This document shows positions 6,414 to 13,591 of a DNA stretch of 14,422 bases, piece by piece. Each line of letters starts with the position of its first letter. The stretch's first letter is position 1. The position numbers and the translations under genes are program-made. The DNA lies in contig CAMNJG010000019.1 in the NCBI GenBank assembly GCA_946541285.1, positions 1-14,422 of the forward strand. Reading direction: 5' to 3'. The notes beneath the pieces were generated by a model, which saw nothing but the letters and a program-made list of their open reading frames with translations, searched no databases and was not told the DNA's origin. The DNA is from an uncultured Clostridia bacterium. Lineage in GTDB: Bacteria > Bacillota > Clostridia > Peptostreptococcales > Anaerovoracaceae.

Positions 6414-6680
6414 TTATTTTCTGAGTCCGAGGCGCTTAATCAGAGTTCTGTATCTCTCAAGATCCTTGGCTTTCAGATAACCTAAAAGATTTCTTCTCTT
6501 ACCGACCATCTTCAGAAGACCTCTTCTGGAATGATGGTCATGCTTGTGAATCTTCAGATGATCATTCAGTTCGTTGATTCTGTAAGTAAGGATGGCGACC
6601 TGTACTTCCGGAGAACCGGTATCTCCTTCATGAGTCGCGTATTCTGCAATAATTTCTGACTTTTTCTTCTGATCAATCAT
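6414..6680 (-). CDS. rpsO: 30S ribosomal protein S15
   Basis: S15 is a primary 16S rRNA binding protein that nucleates the platform of the 30S subunit and forms a bridge to 23S rRNA. The 88-residue product is the standard length, with the conserved EGDTGSPEVQVA segment (about 18-29), the HDHHSRRGLLKMVGKRRNLL segment (about 46-65) that contacts rRNA, and the C-terminal RYRTLIKRLGLRK. The start codon has AAGGAG six bases upstream. It has its own sigma-A promoter (6789-6817) and a structured leader, then a hairpin terminator, so it can be expressed independently of the ribF operon upstream. Confidence 0.98.
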   Translation of the reverse strand: MIDQKKKSEIIAEYATHEGDTGSPEVQVAILTYRINELNDHLKIHKHDHHSRRGLLKMVGKRRNLLGYLKAKDLERYRTLIKRLGLRK

Positions 6681-6782
6681 GATATTCTCCTTGATGTCTC
6701 ATTCACCTTAGGCTGAGCCGGAAGTCGGAGAAACAAACAGCTAAGCTTATGGTACTGCCCCTCAGGGCTAAAAATAACATTC
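6681..6782 (-). promoter_or_regulatory. rpsO: rpsO leader, candidate S15 autoregulatory RNA
   Basis: Transcription from the rpsO promoter should start near 6782 and give a leader of about 100 nt. It contains a hairpin GCCC-UGAG-GGGC and a longer-range stem: CUUAGCUG (6745-6738) pairs with CAGCCUAAG (6715-6707) with one bulged C. A small CCG/CGG hairpin lies in its loop. The pairing ends about 14 bases before the AAGGAG site. S15 represses its own message by binding leader RNA in several bacteria, with different leader folds in different groups. Assigning that role here is inference from position and pairing. Confidence 0.5.
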
Positions 6783-6788
6783 TTTAAA

Positions 6789-6817
6789 AGTATACACACT
6801 GCAGGCGTTTCTGTCAA
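6789..6817 (-). promoter_or_regulatory. rpsO: Sigma-A promoter of rpsO
   Basis: On the minus strand the -35 box is a perfect TTGACA (6817-6812) and the -10 box is TATACT (6794-6789), with an optimal 17-bp spacer. It is the best promoter in the window. It lies in the 186-bp gap between ribF and rpsO, so rpsO (and by read-through pnp) can be made independently of the nusA-infB operon. Confidence 0.92.
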
Positions 6818-6866
6818 TATAACCGTATCAAAAGACCTTCTTTTTCACAGGGAGGGCGTTTCCCTC

Positions 6867-7838
6867 CTACGCTTCCGCGGCAGTTTCGATAACTCCCGGC
6901 CGGCCGGTTTCCAGCACCGCGCAATGATAATGACGGGCTTTTTCCCGATCCCTGTCCAGCTGCTTTCCCAGTTCGTCAAGCCCGCTGAACTTCACCTCAT
7001 CCCGATGCTTCTTCAGGAAAAAGATCTCAATGGTATGGCCATACACATCCTGATTGAAATCGAAAATATTCATTTCGATATTTTTGCCGTAATTGCCAAC
7101 AGTCGGTTTATTCCCGACATTGGTAATTCCTGAATACTGCTTCCCGTCCAGCAGGCAGGTGGTAAAATACACCCCGTTTGGAGGTGTCACCATCGTTTCG
7201 TCCACTGAAATATTACAGGTTGGGAATCCGATTGTCCGGCCCAGCTGATTACCGCGGACCACAGTGCCCCGGATGGAATAGCAGCGTCCCAGCAGTTCTC
7301 CGGCGCGCTCAACATCTCCCCTGGTGATGCACTCCCGGATCAGCGTACTGCTGACGATATCCTCATGATCGGTCACCATCGGCACCACCATCACATCAAA
7401 GCCATAATGCCGGCCTTCTTCTTTCAGCATCTCAGCATTGCCGCCGGCTTTGTAGCCATACGTAAAATTGGAACCACAGACAGCGCCAACTGCCTGGAAG
7501 CGCCCGACCATGACATCCCTGACAAATTCCTCCGGAGCCTGCCGCATCATATAGTCATCGAACGGCAGGGAAAATACATAATCCACACCAAGTTCACGGA
7601 TCAGTTCCATCTTGACATCCGGGTACACAATATTCCGCACCACCGTACTGCCGGCAATCACATTGCGGGGATGATCCTGAAATGTAAATACCGCGCTTCT
7701 GACGTTCTTTTCTTTCGCCTGTCTGACGGCTGTCTCGATCAGTGCCCGGTGTCCTCTGTGGATACCGTCAAAATTCCCGAGCGCCACCACAGCTGGTTCC
7801 GTATTTTTTATTTCACTCAAACTGTAAAAAATCATCAT
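6867..7838 (-). CDS. ribF: Bifunctional riboflavin kinase / FAD synthetase RibF
   Basis: RibF phosphorylates riboflavin to FMN and adenylates FMN to FAD. The 323-residue protein has an N-terminal nucleotidyltransferase domain with GNFDGIHRGH (residues 21-30) and SSTLIRE (163-169). The C-terminal riboflavin kinase domain carries GRTIGFPTCNI (200-210). The ATG overlaps the truB stop (ATGA), implying translational coupling; a second ATG follows directly. An AAGGTG ribosome binding site lies inside the end of truB. The gene is last in the nusA-infB-truB operon, and no intrinsic terminator with a U-run follows. Family and order are standard for Bacillota. Confidence 0.96.
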   Translation of the reverse strand: MMIFYSLSEIKNTEPAVVALGNFDGIHRGHRALIETAVRQAKEKNVRSAVFTFQDHPRNVIAGSTVVRNIVYPDVKMELIRELGVDYVFSLPFDDYMMRQAPEEFVRDVMVGRFQAVGAVCGSNFTYGYKAGGNAEMLKEEGRHYGFDVMVVPMVTDHEDIVSSTLIRECITRGDVERAGELLGRCYSIRGTVVRGNQLGRTIGFPTCNISVDETMVTPPNGVYFTTCLLDGKQYSGITNVGNKPTVGNYGKNIEMNIFDFNQDVYGHTIEIFFLKKHRDEVKFSGLDELGKQLDRDREKARHYHCAVLETGRPGVIETAAEA

Positions 7839-8821
7839 CTGAAAAACACCTTATCCGCTGTCAGGACTCCACTATCCGGATTTCTCACAGCCGTCCCGAT
7901 AAATGTTCCGTCAGGACCATAAATCCTGTAAATATTACGGAACCGGGAATTCTGCGGCTCCGTATTCCACAGGGAAACCTCCGCTACGCGCCCGGAGATT
8001 TTCCCACCGTTTATAAATTTATGAGCTTCCTGCGATGCCAGCTGTATCGTTCCGAAAGAAGACAGCATCTCATCAACCGGTGTCAGAAAATGGCTCATAT
8101 CCTCCCGGAAAGGGCCATCTCTCCGCGCGGACATAATGTCCTCCGGTGAAAGCCCCTCTGATTCCGATACAGCGCTGAGTATTTCCTCAAAAGTGACGGC
8201 ATCCTGAAGCCGCATCTCACCGCTGGCAGTCCGGACCAGCATACTCATCAGGGCGCCGCATCCCAGCTGCCTGCCCACATCTTCACAGATGCTGCGCACA
8301 TACGTCCCACGGGAACATTCAATATCAAACAGTACTTTTCCGGGCTCCTCCAGAACCCGTACCGGATCGATCCGGTACACTGTAATCTCTCTTGGCTGGA
8401 TTTCCACCTGTTCCCCGTCGCGGGCATACTGATAGAGGTGTTTTCCTCCAACCCTGACCGCGGAATACGCAGGGGGATACTGCAGCTGGGTCCCCTGAAA
8501 AGAAGCCAGTACATTCCGGATCTCTTCCTCTGTAACCGAAACGGCTTCCTCCCGGTGGTCATCCGTCAGGTTTCCCCAGATATCTCCTGTATCGGATGTC
8601 AGTCCCAGCGTCAGTTCACATCGATAGGCCTTTCTCTCATTTTCCAGATACTCCGCCGCTCTCGTCGCCCTGCCCATACAGATACACAGGACCCCGCACG
8701 CCTGTGGATCGAGAGTCCCGGTATGGCCTGTTTTCCTGACACGGAAAATCCGCCGCAGAGCCCCCACCGCGTCATGGGAAGTCATCCCCGCAGGCTTCAG
8801 AAGATTGATAAATCCGTCCAA
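7835..8821 (-). CDS. truB: tRNA pseudouridine(55) synthase TruB
   Basis: TruB converts uridine 55 in the T loop of nearly all elongator tRNAs to pseudouridine. It begins (M)DGFINLLKPAGMTSHDAV and carries the catalytic motif HTGTLDPQA with Asp38 as nucleophile. Other conserved segments are PPAYSAVRVGGKHLYQYAR and CSRGTYVRSICEDVG. A C-terminal PUA-like region completes 328 residues. The start codon is TTG: the conserved N-terminus begins there and no ATG gives a full-length protein. A GAGGA sequence overlapping the end of the upstream gene serves as ribosome binding site, with short spacing. The gap to the rbfA-nrnA stop is five bases, and the stop overlaps the ribF start, so translation of the three genes is likely coupled. 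Confidence 0.96.
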   Translation of the reverse strand: MDGFINLLKPAGMTSHDAVGALRRIFRVRKTGHTGTLDPQACGVLCICMGRATRAAEYLENERKAYRCELTLGLTSDTGDIWGNLTDDHREEAVSVTEEEIRNVLASFQGTQLQYPPAYSAVRVGGKHLYQYARDGEQVEIQPREITVYRIDPVRVLEEPGKVLFDIECSRGTYVRSICEDVGRQLGCGALMSMLVRTASGEMRLQDAVTFEEILSAVSESEGLSPEDIMSARRDGPFREDMSHFLTPVDEMLSSFGTIQLASQEAHKFINGGKISGRVAEVSLWNTEPQNSRFRNIYRIYGPDGTFIGTAVRNPDSGVLTADKVFFR

Positions 8822-8826
8822 ATTCC

Positions 8827-10422
8827 TCAGCTCTCTTCCTGTATCCCGGCTTCTGCCGCTGGAAGCGCGGGAGTCCCTTCCTCAGCAAGCATATGTTGCT
8901 CATCATATTCTTTCAGGGCTTCCTCCACGGCGTTCATGATGACCGGAATGGTCTCTTCCATGGTCATTTCCATCGTACAGCCCGCCGCGTGCTCATGACC
9001 GCCTCCGCCGAATTTCACGCAGATTTCCGCTACATCGATATAATCCTTGCTGCGGAATCCGACCTTGATTTCATGATCTTTCTTCTCGCGCATGAAAACG
9101 GCAACCTCAACGCCTTTGATATCACGGATCTTCGCGTTGATCCCGTCACTTTCACTGGTCTTGGCGCCGGCCTCCTGATACATATCCAGCGTGACATACG
9201 CCAGGGAAGCCCTTCCGTCGCAGAAAATCCTCATATGGCTCATGATCATCGCGTGCAGTTTCAGCTTCTGAGGACGGTCACTCTGGTACAGAATAATATT
9301 GAGCTTTTTGGTGTCAATCCCCAGGGTGTACAGATCCGCGGTGATCAGGTGGGTTTTCTTTGTTGTGTTCGTATACTGAAAATTCCCTGTATCGGTGACG
9401 ATTCCCGCGTAAAGCGCTTCCGCCGCTTCCACATCAATCCGGATTCCCATATACAGGTACAGTTCGAACATCAGTTCCGCTGTCGCGGACGCGTCAGGGT
9501 CAATCAGACTGACATCCGCGAATTCTACAAATGCCTTATGATGATCGATACAGGCTGTCTGGCGGCCACATTCCCGGAACAGTCTCTGACGCTCCGGAAA
9601 ACGGTCAAAATTGCTGCAGTCCAGCGCGATACAGAGATCTCTCTGCGGAAGCTCATCCGCATCCGTCGCGAAAGTGACATATTCCTTGTCCAGGAACTGC
9701 AGATTGTCCGGAATCTCATCTTCCATGAGAATATCCGCTTCTTTGCCCATCTGTCTCATGAGATGGCACAGGGAGGCACAGGACCCCATCGCGTCACCAT
9801 CCGCTACATAGTGCGGAAAAATATACATGGAATCCACGGATCGCAGAATTTCCGCGATTTTTTCCATATACGGTGTCCGCCCGTCTTCCCGCAGGCGGTA
9901 GACAAATTCCTGGACGGCTTCCTCTTCTGTAAGGTCATATCCCCGGGCATCTTTCACCGGGACACCGTCTTCTCCGGTTTCACTGTAATCCACATCAGCC
10001 GGCGCGCTGTCTGCCGCTTCCTGCGCGGGCTCTGCAACTTCTTCTTTTGTATCAGTCTGCAGGCTGTCCAGGACCTTGGACATATGCCGCCCGTACTCCA
10101 GTGATTCATCCACTTTAAAGGTCAGTTCCGGCACATGGCGGATCTTCACCCTGCGTCCGATGGTTTTCCGGATAAATCCTGAGGCCTTGGTCAGACCGTC
10201 AATCGCATCCTGTTTTTCGTTCCGGGAAGCGTCATCACGGACACTTCCTCCCAGAACCGTAATATATACAGTGGCGTAACTTCCGTCCGCGGATACCTCC
10301 ACGTCCGTCACGCTGATCATTTTATCCGTCAGGCGGGGATCTTTCAGCTCTTTGAGAAGAAGCTCACTGATAATCTTTTTGATCTCTCCCCCGAGACGTC
10401 CTTTTCTGTAACTCTGAGCCAT
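8827..10422 (-). CDS. RbfA-NrnA fusion: 30S maturation factor joined to DHH nano-RNase / pAp phosphatase
   Basis: One 531-residue ORF joins two proteins usually encoded by adjacent genes. Residues 1-122 are ribosome-binding factor A (rbfA), a KH-like protein of late 30S maturation: KELKDPRL (24-31), the A-S-G motif (80-82) and VPELTFKVDESLEYG (97-111). Residues 123-185 form a linker rich in E, D, A and P. Residues 186-500 are NrnA, a DHH/DHHA1 phosphoesterase that degrades oligoribonucleotides of a few bases and dephosphorylates pAp: HYVADGDAMGS (His204, Asp208, Asp210), ALDCS (Asp268), DHH (293-295), DTGNF (Asp344) and GGGGHEHAAG (472-481). In the first motif alanine replaces the common proline. 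Metal-binding residues look intact. The start has GGAGGAG two bases before the ATG. I see no ribosome binding site before Met186, so separate NrnA translation seems unlikely. It sits in the usual rbfA-nrnA slot between infB and truB. Confidence 0.93.
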   Translation of the reverse strand: MAQSYRKGRLGGEIKKIISELLLKELKDPRLTDKMISVTDVEVSADGSYATVYITVLGGSVRDDASRNEKQDAIDGLTKASGFIRKTIGRRVKIRHVPELTFKVDESLEYGRHMSKVLDSLQTDTKEEVAEPAQEAADSAPADVDYSETGEDGVPVKDARGYDLTEEEAVQEFVYRLREDGRTPYMEKIAEILRSVDSMYIFPHYVADGDAMGSCASLCHLMRQMGKEADILMEDEIPDNLQFLDKEYVTFATDADELPQRDLCIALDCSNFDRFPERQRLFRECGRQTACIDHHKAFVEFADVSLIDPDASATAELMFELYLYMGIRIDVEAAEALYAGIVTDTGNFQYTNTTKKTHLITADLYTLGIDTKKLNIILYQSDRPQKLKLHAMIMSHMRIFCDGRASLAYVTLDMYQEAGAKTSESDGINAKIRDIKGVEVAVFMREKKDHEIKVGFRSKDYIDVAEICVKFGGGGHEHAAGCTMEMTMEETIPVIMNAVEEALKEYDEQHMLAEEGTPALPAAEAGIQEES

Positions 10423-10442
10423 ATCTCCTCCTCAGGAACCGG

Positions 10443-12989
10443 TTAACGTTCCACCTCAACCATTTTATAGGCTTCGATCACGTCGCCGTCCTTAATGTCG
10501 TTGAAGTTTTCAATGCCGATACCGCACTCATAGCCGCGGGCGACTTCCTTCGCGTCGTCCTTATAGCGCTTCAGTGAAGAAATCGTCCCTTCATGAATGA
10601 CGATGCCGTCCCTGACCAGACGGATCCCTGCGTTACGCTCAACTTTTCCGTCAGTTACATAGGCGCCGGCAACCGTTCCGACATTCGGAACTTTGAAAGT
10701 GCTGCGGACTTCCGCGCTGCCGATGACTTCTTCTCTGACTTCCGGAGTCAGCATCCCCTTCAGCGCCGCTTCGACATCTTCGATGATTTCATAGATAACC
10801 GTATAGGTCCTGATTTCCACCTGCTCTCTGGCAGCCAGCGCACTGACTGCTGTAGACGGACGGACATTGAAACCGATGATGACGGCATTGGAGGTACTTG
10901 CCAGCGTGACATCCGATTCATTGATCGCGCCGACACCTCTGTGAATAATATTTACCGCGACTTCCTCATTTTTGAGTTTTTCCAGCGATGTTACCAGCGC
11001 GCCGACTGATCCCTGGACATCCGCTTTCACTACCAGGTTCAGTTCCCTGACATCACCCTGCTTAATCTGGCTGAACAGGTCTTCGAGAGAAACACCGGAG
11101 GTCTTCTGCTGCAGGACCTGCTCTCTCTGTTTCTGTTTTCTGTTTAACGCGATCTCACGCGCGATCTTATCGGATTCAACCGCATTGAAGGTATCCCCCG
11201 CTTCCGGGACTTCGTCCAGTCCCAGGACCTCTACCGCTGTCGCCGGGCCGGCTTTTTTCAGCCGTGTGCCTTTATAATTGGTCATCGCCTTGATTCTGCC
11301 GCTGCAGTTTCCGGCAACGATGGACATCCCCTGTTTCAGCGTACCGTTCTGGATCAGCAGTGACGCTACCGGGCCCCTCTGCTTGTCCAGCTTCGCCTCG
11401 ATGACGGTACCCAGCGCGAGACGGGAAGGATTGGCCTTGAGTTCCAGCATTTCAGCCTGAAGGAGAATCATTTCCAGCAGGGTATCAATGCCTTCTCCGG
11501 TTTTCGCGGATACCGGGACGCTGATGACATCACCGCCCCAGTCTTCCACCAGGACTCCCTGGTTCGCCAGGTCTTCCTTGACTTTCAGAATGTTGGCACC
11601 CGGTTTGTCGATTTTGTTGATCGCGACAATGACAGGAACATTCGCTGCTTTCGCGTGGCTGATCGCCTCGATCGTCTGAGGCTTGACACTGTCATCCGCC
11701 GCGACAACCAGTACGGCGATATCGGTAATATAGGCACCACGCGCTCTCATGGCCGTAAACGCTTCGTGACCCGGCGTATCCAGGAACACGATCCGGTTTC
11801 CTTCATGAGTGACTTCCGAAGCACCGATATGCTGTGTGATCCCGCCGGATTCCATGGCAGTGACATCGGTATTCCGGATCTTGTCCAGCAGGGAGGTTTT
11901 ACCGTGGTCAACATGTCCCATGACGGTAATCACCGGTGGACGCGGCCTGAGATCTTCCTCTCTGTCTTCAAAGGTTTCAATCCCTTCCTCCTGGGATTCC
12001 TCTTCTACCCCGCCAATAATAATCTGCTTCCCCAGTTCATCGCCGAGGATTTCCACGGTATCCGCATCCAGGTTTTCATTCATATTGGCCATGATGCCCA
12101 TCTTCATGAGCTTCATGATAATATCGGAAGGACTGACTTCGATCTGCTCTGCCAGGCCTTTAACGGTAATCGGGACATCTACTACAAATGCGCCTGCAGG
12201 GATCGCGTTCGCCCGCTCTTCCTCAAGGCGTCTGGCTTCCTTACGCTGTTCTTTTCTCTGATTTTTGTTATGAGAATGTTTCGGTTTCGAGGTTTTCATC
12301 ATATTCATTCTGCCAGTATTTCTGGTACTGTTGCCGGAACGTCTGTCCTTCTGGCTTTTTCCACCCGACGGTCTTCTTTCTCCCTGTGAAGCGGCGTGTT
12401 CCTGATTACGATCCCCCTGCTGACCTTCCTTCCTGCGGTTGTTCTGACCGGAATGATTCCTGCTGTGAGCGTTCTGGCTGTCCGCATTCCGTTCCGCTTT
12501 TCCACTCCGGTTTTTTCTGGCGTCAGCACCGTGGCCGGAAGCATTTTTCTGGTTCTTTCCCGCGTTACTGCTCCGATGGTCATCCGGGCGGTTTCCTTTC
12601 CCCCGGTTTTCATTCTTTTCCTGATTTTTCGCAGGACGGTCGTTCCGTCTGTTCTGGCTGCCCTGCCGTTCTCCTGCCGGGCTGTCCGCTGCTTTTGCCG
12701 CTCCGTTTGCTGCAGCCGTTCCCTGATTATGGGCAGAAGTCTTCCGGGATTCATTCCTGGATTCTTTTTTCTGCGGAGCATTTCCTTTCTTCCCGGATGT
12801 CCTGTCAGCAGGCTCTTTTTCTTCCTGTTTTCTGCCTCCTCCTCTGACTGCTTTGCGAAGAGAAGACTCATGTTCTTTTGTAAGCGAATTCATATTACTG
12901 TTAATGTTCTGAATGCCAAGTCCCTTCAGTTTCTGTATCGCTTCTTTACTGGTAATCCCCAGTTCCTTTGCCAGTTCGTATACTCTCAT
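10443..12989 (-). CDS. infB: Translation initiation factor IF-2
   Basis: IF-2 is the GTPase that brings fMet-tRNA to the 30S subunit and drives 50S joining. The 848-residue protein starts with an IF2_N module (MRVYELAKELGITSKEAIQKL). A long low-complexity region (about 48-260) rich in N, R, K, Q, G and S follows, then a second IF2_N-like module (about 266-325). The G domain has GHVDHGKT (358-365), the TQHIGA switch segment (385-390), DTPGHE (404-409), NKID (458-461) and SAKTGEG (494-500). C-terminal domains for subunit and initiator tRNA binding complete it. The start has GGAGGT with a long 11-base spacer. It lies 19 bp after ylxQ and 20 bp before rbfA-nrnA. Confidence 0.98.
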   Translation of the reverse strand: MRVYELAKELGITSKEAIQKLKGLGIQNINSNMNSLTKEHESSLRKAVRGGGRKQEEKEPADRTSGKKGNAPQKKESRNESRKTSAHNQGTAAANGAAKAADSPAGERQGSQNRRNDRPAKNQEKNENRGKGNRPDDHRSSNAGKNQKNASGHGADARKNRSGKAERNADSQNAHSRNHSGQNNRRKEGQQGDRNQEHAASQGERRPSGGKSQKDRRSGNSTRNTGRMNMMKTSKPKHSHNKNQRKEQRKEARRLEEERANAIPAGAFVVDVPITVKGLAEQIEVSPSDIIMKLMKMGIMANMNENLDADTVEILGDELGKQIIIGGVEEESQEEGIETFEDREEDLRPRPPVITVMGHVDHGKTSLLDKIRNTDVTAMESGGITQHIGASEVTHEGNRIVFLDTPGHEAFTAMRARGAYITDIAVLVVAADDSVKPQTIEAISHAKAANVPVIVAINKIDKPGANILKVKEDLANQGVLVEDWGGDVISVPVSAKTGEGIDTLLEMILLQAEMLELKANPSRLALGTVIEAKLDKQRGPVASLLIQNGTLKQGMSIVAGNCSGRIKAMTNYKGTRLKKAGPATAVEVLGLDEVPEAGDTFNAVESDKIAREIALNRKQKQREQVLQQKTSGVSLEDLFSQIKQGDVRELNLVVKADVQGSVGALVTSLEKLKNEEVAVNIIHRGVGAINESDVTLASTSNAVIIGFNVRPSTAVSALAAREQVEIRTYTVIYEIIEDVEAALKGMLTPEVREEVIGSAEVRSTFKVPNVGTVAGAYVTDGKVERNAGIRLVRDGIVIHEGTISSLKRYKDDAKEVARGYECGIGIENFNDIKDGDVIEAYKMVEVER

Positions 12990-13008
12990 TGGTCAACCGT
13001 ACCTCCTG

Positions 13009-13329
13009 TTATCTGGAAACTATCGTTTCATTTCCTATCTCCTTTATCATCACATCCGCGATATTCTGATCGGTGATGCCGAACACACCGATTCCGCTCA
13101 TCCCCGCCGCTTCGGACAGGGCCTCTGACGTACCGTATATTCTGTACGGAACATGATATCTGCTGCACAGTGATTCAAATTTATTTCTGGTATTTTCGGA
13201 AACATCCTCTGCCACAATCAGCAGAAAAATTTTCCCCCTGCCCAACATCCCCATGCAGGTCCTGTAGCCCGGAATGATTTTCCCGGCCCTGCGGGCAAGT
13301 CCAAGATAACGCTCAGGCCCTTTCATCAT
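13009..13329 (-). CDS. ylxQ: L7Ae-family ribosomal protein YlxQ
   Basis: The 106-residue protein belongs to the L7Ae/L30e/S12e kink-turn RNA-binding family. It begins MMKGPERYLGLARRAGKIIPG and has a predicted alpha-beta-alpha fold with the LIVAEDVSENT segment (about 37-47). In Bacillus the homologue YlxQ binds kink-turn RNA, though its cellular role is not settled. The start ATG lies inside the end of rnpM, overlapping by 17 bases in another frame, with CGGAG nearby as ribosome binding site. This implies translational coupling. It is in its usual place between rnpM and infB. Confidence 0.92.
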   Translation of the reverse strand: MMKGPERYLGLARRAGKIIPGYRTCMGMLGRGKIFLLIVAEDVSENTRNKFESLCSRYHVPYRIYGTSEALSEAAGMSGIGVFGITDQNIADVMIKEIGNETIVSR

Positions 13330-13591
13330 ACTGCATCAGCTCCGTAAATACTTTTTCCGTATCCACCGGATCCAGTTTCATGCCAAGGCTCCTGGACAGG
13401 GCGTTCTTTTTTTTCGCTTTCTCAAAACAGGCCGGATCCGGGCAGAGATAGACTCCCCTGCCATTTGCTTTTCCGGTCCGGTCCAGAGAAATATGTCCGT
13501 CTCCTTCACTGACGATCCGGATCAGCTCTCTTTTGGGCCTGGACTGCATACACCCGGCACACCGCCGCATCGGGATCTTCTTTGGTTTCAT
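13313..13591 (-). CDS. rnpM: RNase P modulator RnpM (YlxR)
   Basis: The 92-residue YlxR-family protein has the N-terminal signature MRRCAGCMQSRPKRELIRIV (residues 8-27), GRGVYLC (44-50) and further conserved CPDPACFEKAKKK. In Bacillus subtilis the YlxR homologue was renamed RnpM after it was shown to bind and modulate RNase P RNA; a nucleic-acid binding role is assumed here. Four cysteines (11, 14, 50, 55) could in principle bind a metal; this is inference. The ATG directly follows the nusA stop codon (TAAATG), with GAGAGG inside nusA as ribosome binding site. It overlaps ylxQ by 17 bases. Confidence 0.93.
   Translation of the reverse strand: MKPKKIPMRRCAGCMQSRPKRELIRIVSEGDGHISLDRTGKANGRGVYLCPDPACFEKAKKKNALSRSLGMKLDPVDTEKVFTELMQYDERA

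Noticed and set aside
6851..6867. Hairpin GGAGGG/CCCTCC right after ribF as an intrinsic terminator
   Set aside because: The 6-bp stem is not followed by a U-run on the minus strand (the next bases are CTGTGAAAAAG). It may mark an RNA end, but it does not meet the terminator pattern.
8893..10104. 403-codon open frame on the plus strand opposite rbfA-nrnA
   Set aside because: It lies wholly antisense to a gene with clear domains on the minus strand. No known motif or ribosome binding site is evident, and codon bias of the real gene explains the lack of stops.
12290..12310. Internal start (Met228, 230 or 231) for a short form of IF-2
   Set aside because: No ribosome binding site precedes these methionines, unlike the internal IF-2 starts known in E. 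coli.
12188..12847. Plus-strand and alternative minus-strand frames inside the IF-2 low-complexity region
   Set aside because: Repetitive polar codons leave several frames open. The IF-2 frame is continuous and carries the known modules.
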